From: Dongia_B sp035539075
GTDB lineage: Bacteria > Pseudomonadota > Alphaproteobacteria > Dongiales > Dongiaceae
Length of the DNA stretch: 5,890 bases
Reading direction: 5' to 3'
Assembly: GCA_035539075.1 (NCBI GenBank)
Contig: DATLJB010000060.1
Location: 1 to 5,890 of the forward strand
Program-made: the position numbers and the translations under genes
The notes under the pieces: model-generated
What the model was told of the DNA's origin: nothing
Database searches by the model: none
Seen by the model: the letters and a program-made list of their open reading frames with translations, nothing else
Part shown: positions 1 through 4,791 of the stretch, in pieces
How positions within the stretch are numbered: the stretch's first letter is position 1
Layout of the letters: each line of letters opens with the position of its first letter

Positions 1-15
1 TGCGGCTGCGTATCG

Positions 16-741
16 TCAGCCGGCGATCCGCAGGGAGGAGCCGAGGGAAATATCGGTGGTGTAGTTTTCCTTCATGAACGCGATGAAGCTGTCGCGGAAC
101 TGGCGGGTGTGGTCATGCGCCAGGCGGTCGGCGCGCTCGACATCGCGCGCCTGGATCGCGTCCAGCATGGCGTCGTGCTCGTCGGTCAGCAGATAGCCGT
201 CATGGGTCCGCTCCAGGAACTCGAAATGCAAGTGCAGCATACGGCGGCCTTGGTCGAGCAGCTTTTCATAGAAGGAGATGAAATAGGGATTCCGGCCGGC
301 ATGGGCGATTGCCATGTGGAAATCCTTATTAGCCTCGGACATGGCGAGATGGTTGCCGGTCTTGATCGTCGCCTGGAATTTCTTCTGCCGGCTCGCCATG
401 ATCTTGAGGTCCGCCTCGGTGCGCAGTTCGGCTGCCAGCCGGCAATTCATCCGCTGGGCTATATCCAGCGCGTCGACATATTTGGGAAAATTCTCGATCT
501 CGATCGGCGCGACGATGGTGCTGCGGTTGGGCAGGGTGACGACTAGGTCCTCGACCGAGAGTCGGATCAGCGCCTCGCGGATCGGCGAGCGGGAGAGGTC
601 GAAGCGCTCGGCCAAAGTGGTCTCGTCCAGCAACTGGCCGGGTGCCAGGATCAGCGCCAGGATCTCCGTCCGCAGCGTGTCATAGACGAATTTCCAGCCC
701 TGTCCCTTGGCGGGACGCGCTTCGGCTTCGGCAATGGTCAC
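16..741 (-). CDS. GntR-family transcriptional regulator, FCD subfamily
   Basis: A 241-residue DNA-binding repressor of usual length for the FCD group. Residues about 17-80 form the winged helix-turn-helix, with the typical LAERFDLSRSPIREAL recognition segment at 43-58 and the wing around 67-78. Residues about 88-225 are the all-helical FCD ligand domain. Its probable metal/ligand site is visible as N138 and H142 in NKDFH, H189 in DEHDAML and H211 in AHDHTRQF, spaced as in metal-binding FCD proteins. These normally sense a carboxylic acid or amino-acid-derived effector. The start is a GTG at 741, supported by a strong Shine-Dalgarno (AAAGGAGA, bases 755-748) six bases upstream; no ATG is better placed. 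The gene is divergent from the lyase operon, and perfect inverted repeats lie in the shared promoter region, so autoregulation and control of the neighbours is inferred. The family call is firm; the effector (hydroxyproline or an intermediate) is inference. Confidence 0.93.
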   Translation of the reverse strand: MTIAEAEARPAKGQGWKFVYDTLRTEILALILAPGQLLDETTLAERFDLSRSPIREALIRLSVEDLVVTLPNRSTIVAPIEIENFPKYVDALDIAQRMNCRLAAELRTEADLKIMASRQKKFQATIKTGNHLAMSEANKDFHMAIAHAGRNPYFISFYEKLLDQGRRMLHLHFEFLERTHDGYLLTDEHDAMLDAIQARDVERADRLAHDHTRQFRDSFIAFMKENYTTDISLGSSLRIAG

Positions 742-789
742 CCGTGCTCTCCTTTAGACGAATGTCCGGATCGTATCATGGCGGCCATC

Positions 790-800
790 TTGTCGACACA
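790..800. promoter_or_regulatory. Left operator copy, probable GntR binding site
   Basis: TTGTCGACACA, the exact reverse complement of the copy at 832-842. It contains the eight-base palindrome TGTCGACA (791-798). TTGTCGACAA-like palindromes are the general type of site bound by FCD-subfamily GntR regulators. This copy covers the predicted start point of gntR and touches its -10 box, which suits autorepression. That the neighbouring regulator binds here is inferred from position and symmetry. Confidence 0.6.
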
Positions 801-828
801 TTGTATTTTTGTATATTGACATTGTCGG
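800..828 (-). promoter_or_regulatory. Predicted promoter of the gntR gene
   Basis: On the minus strand a -35-like CCGACA (828-823) is followed after 17 bases by a -10-like TACAAT (805-800), five of six matches to TATAAT. Transcription would begin near 793, inside the left operator copy, leaving a leader of about 50 bases before the GTG at 741. The prediction is by consensus match only. Confidence 0.5.
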
Positions 829-843
829 CACTGTGTCGACAAT
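816..843 (+). promoter_or_regulatory. Predicted promoter of the lyase operon
   Basis: A perfect -35 TTGACA (816-821) is followed after 16 bases by GACAAT (838-843), four of six matches to the -10 consensus. Transcription would start near 850, giving a leader of about 57 bases before the ATG at 907. The right operator copy (832-842) covers this -10, so a bound repressor should block RNA polymerase. The -35 elements of the two divergent promoters are separated by a single base. Confidence 0.55.
832..842. promoter_or_regulatory. Right operator copy, probable GntR binding site
   Basis: TGTGTCGACAA, which forms a perfect 11-base inverted repeat with 790-800 across a 31-base spacer. It includes the palindrome TGTCGACA (834-841) and overlaps the predicted -10 box of the lyase operon. 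The two centres are 43 bp apart, close to four helical turns, so both sites lie on the same face of the DNA. A weaker match, TTGTCGGCA (822-830), lies one turn to the left. Confidence 0.6.
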
Positions 844-906
844 AGGCTTTATCATATCATGCCGGCCTGGCTGGCTTGGGCAACCGTGAAGGCGAGGGGG
901 AAGGCT

Positions 907-1785
907 ATGGAACTCAAGGGAATTCTGCCGGCTTTGGTGACCCCCTTTGATGCCGCCGGCGAGATCGATTTCAAGACCCTTGAGCGTTTCGTAGCCTGGC
1001 AGCTGGAGCAGGGCGTCCATGGTTTCGTGCCGATGGGCTCGACCGGCGAGTATTACGCCATGTCCGACCAGGAGCGCTGGGATGTGCTTCGCTGCGTCAA
1101 GGAGACGGTCGGCAAGCGCGGCCTGTTGGTGGCCGGCACTAATGCCGGCTCGACCCGGGATGTCATCCGCCACACGGAGATGGCGAAGAAGCTCGGCTAT
1201 GACACCGTCCTGTTGCCGCCGCCTTATTACTCGCTGCCGGCGCAGGAGGAATTGCTCGCCCATTACCAGGCGGTGCTCGACGCCGTCGATGTCGAGATCG
1301 TGCTCTATAATTTCCCGCTTCGCGCCGGCGTCGAGGTCGGCTTCGAGGTGATGGATGCGCTCGCCAATAATCCGCGGGTGATCGGCATCAAGGAAAGCAG
1401 CGGCAACCTGCTGCGGGCCCTGGAGATCAACCGCCGCTATGCCGGCCGGCTGCAGCTCTCCTGCGGCAGCGATGACCAGGCCTTCGACTTCTTCATGTGG
1501 GGCGCCACCAGCTGGATCTGCGGTCCCGCCAATTGCCTCGTCGCTCCGGTGGTCAAGTTCTACAACGCCTTTGCCGCCGGCGACCTGAAGAAGGCCCAGA
1601 CCATCGCCAAGGCGATCTATCCGGCGATGACCAATCTGGAATCCGGCAAGTTCGTGCAGAAGGTGAAATATGGCTGCGAGCTTGCGGGCTTTGCGGTCGG
1701 CGAAACCCGCCGTCCGCTGCTGCCTCTGAATGCCGCCGAGAAGCAGGAACTGACGGCGGTCCTTGCCGCTGCGAACGCCGCCTGA
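907..1785 (+). CDS. DapA-family lyase, probable 1-pyrroline-4-hydroxy-2-carboxylate deaminase
   Basis: A cytoplasmic class I aldolase-type TIM barrel of 292 residues, the usual length for the dihydrodipicolinate synthase / N-acetylneuraminate lyase family. Visible active-site features are GSTGE at 44-48 (substrate carboxylate loop), Y134 in LYNFP (proton relay) and K162 in GIKESSG (Schiff-base lysine). R139 aligns with the substrate-binding arginine of DapA. The start at 907 is preferred because GAGGG (894-898) lies eight bases upstream; the in-frame ATG at 859 has no ribosome binding site and would sit only about nine bases from the predicted transcript start. True lysine-pathway DapA rarely lies beside a proline-racemase-family gene and a GntR repressor. 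That context points to the DapA-family deaminase which converts the oxidised hydroxyproline intermediate to 2-oxoglutarate semialdehyde. The family is firm; the substrate is inferred from context, and another 2-oxo-acid lyase activity is possible. Confidence 0.9.
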   Translation: MELKGILPALVTPFDAAGEIDFKTLERFVAWQLEQGVHGFVPMGSTGEYYAMSDQERWDVLRCVKETVGKRGLLVAGTNAGSTRDVIRHTEMAKKLGYDTVLLPPPYYSLPAQEELLAHYQAVLDAVDVEIVLYNFPLRAGVEVGFEVMDALANNPRVIGIKESSGNLLRALEINRRYAGRLQLSCGSDDQAFDFFMWGATSWICGPANCLVAPVVKFYNAFAAGDLKKAQTIAKAIYPAMTNLESGKFVQKVKYGCELAGFAVGETRRPLLPLNAAEKQELTAVLAAANAA

Positions 1786-1791
1786 AGCATC

Positions 1792-1948
1792 GTGGCCGCG
1801 GCAGTCGGAACCGGTCCGGGCACAGTGGCCCCGATTGTTATCGCCCTGGTCATCATCGTGGGTGCCGGGATCATCGGTACAACCATCGCCTATGAACTGC
1901 GCCGCCGTGCCGCTTGATCTGACGCCTTATCGCGTCGGCCGCTTTTAA
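1792..1948 (+). pseudogene. Relic of an FAD-dependent D-amino acid oxidase/dehydrogenase (internal deletion)
   Basis: The gap between the lyase and the racemase-like gene encodes two pieces of one protein family in two frames. In frame from the GTG at 1792 (or 1825), bases 1849-1908 read VIIVGAGIIGTTIAYELRRR. This is a classic first strand, GxGxxG loop (G at 1861, 1867 and 1876) and first helix of a DAAO/DadA-type FAD-binding domain. The frame stops at 1915-1917, 13 codons after the last glycine of the motif. In the next frame, bases 1910-1945 read PLDLTPYRVGRF and end with TAA at 1946-1948, resembling the C-terminal tail of the same oxidoreductases. TAA lies 15 bases before the next start, normal operon spacing. 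The family is about 370-420 residues, so roughly 1 kb is missing, with the join near 1900-1912. No good start or Shine-Dalgarno is seen; a CTG at 1846 could be a decayed ATG. An alternative reading is a 41-residue membrane peptide (1792-1917). Confidence 0.7.
1919..1938 (+). other. Weak stem-loop before the racemase-like gene
   Basis: Bases 1919-1925 pair with 1932-1938 (GACGC/GCGTC core plus one wobble and one further pair) around a six-base loop, with TTTT at 1943-1946. It resembles a poor terminator or attenuator. However, it lies inside the coding tail of the relic, so it may be incidental. Confidence 0.2.
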
Positions 1949-1963
1949 CAAGGACGTAGTGCG

Positions 1964-3010
1964 ATGAAGAACCGACGTCCCTGGCAACAGTCGGTAGAGG
2001 TGCTCCAGGTGCATTGCCAAGGCGAGATCGGCAAGGTGATCGTCGGCGGCGCGCCGGAGATCCCGGGCGCCACGGCGCTCGAGAAGATGAATTACATCAA
2101 CACGGTCGACGATCGTTTCCGGCGCTTCGTCACGTTCGAGCCGCGGGCGAATGTGGCGATGACCATGAACCTTCTCATCGCGCCGACACGGTCCGACGCC
2201 GATGCCGGCTTCATCGTGCTGCAGGCGGATCGCGCCCATCCGATGTCGGGCAGCAATTGCATCTGCGTGGTAACGGCGCTGCTGGAAACGGGCCGTGTCG
2301 CCATGACGGAGCCGGAGACTATTGTACGCCTCGATACGCCGGCGGGGCTGATCGTCGCGCGGGCCAGATGCGCCGATGGGCGCTGCCTCTCGGTCAGCAT
2401 CGACAATGTTCCGGCTTTCTGCCAGTCCCTGGATACGGTGATCGAGACGCCGCAATGGGGAACGATCAAGGCCGATATCGCCTTCGGTGGTGTCTATTAC
2501 GCAATCGTCGATGTCGCGCAGCTCGGCATGCAAATCGCGCCGCAGCAGGCGCGGGCGCTGGCGGAAGCGGGGATCGAACTGAAGCGGATCATCGGCGGCC
2601 AGGTTTCGGTCAAGCATCCGCAGCTCGACGGCCTTGATGAGATCGCTTATGTGATGTTCCGCGGCGCCGAACCGGATGGTGCCGTGCGGACCTGCACGAC
2701 CCTGAAGCCGGGCCGCGTGGACCGCTCGCCCTGCGGCACCGGCAGCTCCGCCAATCTCGCGGTTCTGCACGCGCGCGGGCAATTGAAGATCGGCGACAGC
2801 CGCCGGTCGCGTTCCATCATCGGTGGCGAGTTCCTGGTGGAAGCGATCGGCGAAACCACGGTCGGTCCCTATGCGGCGGTCTTGCCGCGCATCACGGGAC
2901 AGGCCTGGATCTATGGCGCCGAACAATTGCGCATCGATGACGACGATCCATTCAAGACCGGCTTCGCATTGTCAGACACCTGGGGACCGCAAGTCGGTCT
3001 GCTGGATTAG
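1964..3010 (+). CDS. Proline racemase family protein, hydroxyproline epimerase or dehydratase
   Basis: A 348-residue cytoplasmic, cofactor-independent enzyme of the proline racemase / 4-hydroxyproline epimerase / trans-3-hydroxyproline dehydratase superfamily. It has the family's pseudo-symmetric two-domain pattern. The N-terminal signature is HINTVDD-like (YINTVDD, 44-50), and the first catalytic motif is MSGSN at 94-98, where classical racemases have MCGHG. The second catalytic motif is DRSPCGTG at 253-260. The acid/base pair is therefore Ser95 and Cys257 rather than Cys/Cys. D253 and the GTG at 258-260 suit substrate carboxylate and amine binding. The ATG at 1964 is supported by AAGGA (1950-1954) nine bases upstream. 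Neighbouring genes point to hydroxyproline rather than proline as substrate: epimerisation of trans-4-hydroxy-L-proline if the relic oxidase was its partner, or dehydration of trans-3-hydroxy-L-proline. The sequence alone does not decide between these. Confidence 0.92.
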   Translation: MKNRRPWQQSVEVLQVHCQGEIGKVIVGGAPEIPGATALEKMNYINTVDDRFRRFVTFEPRANVAMTMNLLIAPTRSDADAGFIVLQADRAHPMSGSNCICVVTALLETGRVAMTEPETIVRLDTPAGLIVARARCADGRCLSVSIDNVPAFCQSLDTVIETPQWGTIKADIAFGGVYYAIVDVAQLGMQIAPQQARALAEAGIELKRIIGGQVSVKHPQLDGLDEIAYVMFRGAEPDGAVRTCTTLKPGRVDRSPCGTGSSANLAVLHARGQLKIGDSRRSRSIIGGEFLVEAIGETTVGPYAAVLPRITGQAWIYGAEQLRIDDDDPFKTGFALSDTWGPQVGLLD

Positions 3011-3224
3011 ACGCGCCATTGGAAAAGCGGAGCGGTTCGCAGTGCAGGACTTGTTGTCGCTGCATTGCAGTGCGAGGGAGGCTTGCAAATCAATGCAAAA
3101 GCTCATGCGTCGCAAGCATGGAGCTGCATATAGCTTTCGGACCGTTATTCAAGCAAGTTGATCCGAAGGAATAAGGGGCGGGCGAACCAGCGGCTGCGGC
3201 TTCCTTTAGTTTGGGGAGGCTTGC
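3011..3224 (+). promoter_or_regulatory. Intergenic leader of the transporter gene with short symmetric elements
   Basis: This gap of 214 bases holds no convincing gene and no clear sigma-70 promoter. Small symmetric elements are CTGCA-T-TGCAG (3060-3070), TTGCA-N6-TGCAA (3083-3098) and GCTTGC (3081-3086) paired with GCAAGC (3112-3117). The string GGGAGGCTTGCA occurs twice: at 3076-3087, and at 3214-3225 where it is the ribosome binding site of the transporter. Just after the first copy a 22-codon reading frame starts (ATG 3093, TGA 3159-3161; it reads MQKLMRRKHGAAYSF then FRTVIQAS-like residues). A regulatory leader is possible but unproven. Confidence 0.3.
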
Positions 3225-4391
3225 ATGCAGCAGCGGTCGGAACAGATTCATTGGCGGAACCTGATTGCGGCTTTCTCGGCCGTCTGCGTGTTCTCGTTTT
3301 CCCTCGGCGAGATTTTTCCGCTGCTGTCGCTGAACATGCAGAAGCTCGGCTTCAGCCAAGCCACCATCGGCTTCAATGCCGCGATGGCGCCGATCGGTAT
3401 TCTCATTGCCGGTCTCATCGTTCCGAAGTTGGCGCATCTTATTGGCGCCAAGGCGCTTGCCACCATCATGGCCTGTATCGCTGCCGTCATTTTCCTCGCT
3501 TATCCGACTTTTCCATCGCTCGTGCCGTGGTTTATCCTGCGTCTGTCGCAGGGCATTTGTGTTGCGACCCTGTTTGCCTTGAGCGAGGCCTGGGTGGTCG
3601 AGAATGCCAAGGGCCGATGGCGGAGCCTGATCATCGGCATCTACGCAACCTGCATCTCCGCGACATTCGGCGTCGGGCCGGCTGTCATCGGCTGGGCCGG
3701 TATTGACGGCTATCTGCCGTTCGCAATCGGCGCTGCGATCCTGTTATGCGCTGCTATCCCGATCTCCTTCGTTAAAGTCGAACGGCACGGCGAAGTTCAA
3801 CCGCATGTCTCGATCCTGCAATTCGCACCCAAGGCGCCGTTTCTCCTGCTGGCGATCGGCGTTCATGCGATCCTCGATGGCGGCGTCCTGAGTTTCCTGC
3901 CGGTCTATGGCGTGCGCATGGGCATGGGCATCGAAACCGCCGCGGTGACGCTGACGGCCTTGGCCCTGGGCAATGTCTTCTTTCAGATACCGCTCAGCTG
4001 GGTGGTCGGCCGGACATCGAAGGCGGGCGCCATGATCGGCTGCTTCGTCACCGTCATCCTGGTGCTCAGTCTCGTGCCTTTCGCGATCCATACCCGCTTC
4101 ATCTGGCCCTTGATCGTCGTGCTGGGAGCTGCCGGATTTGGCATCTATACGGTGGGACTCTCGGAGCTGGGCGACCGCTTCACCGGACCCGATCTGGTGG
4201 CCGGAACCTCTGCCTTTGCCTCGGTATGGGGGCTGGGCGCCTTGATCGGTTCGGTTATCTGCGGCGAGGCGATGGATATCTTCGGGCCGAACGGGCTTCC
4301 CGGCATCCTGATTGCTGTTTTCGTGAGCTACCTGGCCGGACGCTTCATCCGATACCAGCGGAGCGGCACCAGGTCTGCTTCCTCGCGATAG
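3225..4391 (+). CDS. MFS transporter, YcaD-like
   Basis: An inner-membrane secondary transporter of 388 residues, slightly short but normal for a 12-helix YcaD-type major facilitator. Hydrophobic helices alternate with short loops throughout, for example about 12-34, 47-67, 76-93, 103-120, 135-157, 163-183 and 205-228. A degenerate motif A loop follows helix 2 (VPKLAHLIGAKAL, 66-78). The R106LSQG ... SEAW (120-123) ... GRWRS (130-134) pattern in and after helix 4 is typical of the YcaD group. A basic C-terminal tail begins near residue 376. The start has a strong GGGGAGG (3213-3219) five bases upstream. It follows the racemase-like gene on the same strand after 214 bases, so it may belong to the same regulon, importing hydroxyproline or a related compound, or be a separate unit. 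Substrate cannot be read from sequence; this MFS group often has unknown or efflux roles. Confidence 0.88.
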   Translation: MQQRSEQIHWRNLIAAFSAVCVFSFSLGEIFPLLSLNMQKLGFSQATIGFNAAMAPIGILIAGLIVPKLAHLIGAKALATIMACIAAVIFLAYPTFPSLVPWFILRLSQGICVATLFALSEAWVVENAKGRWRSLIIGIYATCISATFGVGPAVIGWAGIDGYLPFAIGAAILLCAAIPISFVKVERHGEVQPHVSILQFAPKAPFLLLAIGVHAILDGGVLSFLPVYGVRMGMGIETAAVTLTALALGNVFFQIPLSWVVGRTSKAGAMIGCFVTVILVLSLVPFAIHTRFIWPLIVVLGAAGFGIYTVGLSELGDRFTGPDLVAGTSAFASVWGLGALIGSVICGEAMDIFGPNGLPGILIAVFVSYLAGRFIRYQRSGTRSASSR

Positions 4392-4396
4392 GAAGC
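4377..4396 (+). other. Hairpin across the transporter stop codon
   Basis: GCTTCC (4377-4382) pairs with GGAAGC (4391-4396) around an eight-base loop that includes the TAG at 4389-4391. The stem is only six pairs and has no following T tract, so its role is uncertain. Confidence 0.25.
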
Positions 4397-4442
4397 CGCG
4401 AAGCGTGAAGGCAGGGGTAAAACCGGGCGAGGGCGGAAGGCC

Positions 4443-4458
4443 GCCGTCTTCCGACGGC
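4443..4458. other. Small perfect hairpin in the convergent spacer
   Basis: GCCGTC (4443-4448) pairs with GACGGC (4453-4458) around a TTCC tetraloop. It is GC-rich and stable for its size but has no T tract on either strand. It could end or protect the transporter transcript. Confidence 0.3.
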
Positions 4459-4582
4459 ACGCCGTGGGGCTATCTATGGATATACCGGCGCCCGATGGGT
4501 TGCCGGCCCGCGGACTGTCGGCGTGCTGCTCGGGCGATTGTAGATGTCTGAGGATATCCGAGATGGTCGCGCATGGAGCCGG

Positions 4583-4618
4583 CGCTGTGAAGACGCGGGT
4601 CAAACCCGCGTCGCAGCG
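4583..4618. terminator. Strong hairpin, possible bidirectional terminator
   Basis: GACGCGGGT (4592-4600) and ACCCGCGTC (4604-4612) form a perfect nine-pair stem with a three-base CAA loop. An outer five-pair stem CGCTG (4583-4587) with CAGCG (4614-4618) extends it past a small asymmetric internal loop. It lies between convergent genes, where a shared terminator is expected. Neither flank has a proper T tract, so it is not a classic intrinsic terminator. A Rho-assisted end, a transcript-stabilising stem or a dispersed intergenic repeat unit are alternatives. Confidence 0.4.
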
Positions 4619-4689
4619 GTGGCGGCGGTTGCTGTTTGCCGAGCGGAAGTCGCGCGTCTTTCGCTGGAAACATGGCTACCCGTTATTCG

Positions 4690-4705
4690 CATAATATATA
4701 TTATG
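4690..4705. repeat. Perfect 16-base AT-rich palindrome
   Basis: CATAATATATATTATG reads the same on both strands and stands out in a GC-rich window. It lies about 90 bases beyond the 3' end of the cation exporter gene and is not upstream of any convincing gene. The ATG at 4703-4705 opens only a 33-codon frame ending at 4804. It may be an orphan operator, a duplex-destabilised site or chance. Confidence 0.4.
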
Positions 4706-4791
4706 GAAAATATAGAGCATACTGCGCCTTGTGTTCAGGACCAGATTGACCACAAGTGCTTGGTTTTGCGACGTCTGTCCTCGGCGCTGCC

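Larger units (their letters stand above)
4392..4791. other. Convergent intergenic spacer without a convincing gene
   Basis: These 400 bases separate the 3' ends of the transporter and the cation exporter. Short open frames cross it on both strands, for example 4464-4694 and 4544-4804 on plus and 4470-4673 on minus. None has a recognisable domain, good ribosome binding site or credible composition. What it does hold is several hairpins and a very AT-rich stretch (4681-4730, 16 G/C in 50) that contrasts with the surrounding high GC. Confidence 0.7.

Noticed and set aside
859..906. N-terminal extension of the lyase from the ATG at 859
   Set aside because: There is no ribosome binding site, it lies too near the predicted transcript start, and the extra residues are not family-like. 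The ATG at 907 has GAGGG at good spacing.
754..1263. Minus-strand frame across the divergent promoters and the lyase start
   Set aside because: It crosses the operator region and the start of a well-supported gene, and has no family resemblance.
1871..2926. Long minus-strand open frame opposite the racemase-like gene
   Set aside because: It is Arg/Asp/His-rich with no domain, typical of an antisense shadow in GC-rich DNA. The plus strand has a clear family match across the whole stretch.
3744..4460. Minus-strand 238-residue frame opposite the transporter
   Set aside because: Charged, low-complexity composition with no recognisable domain. The plus strand encodes a normal membrane transporter.
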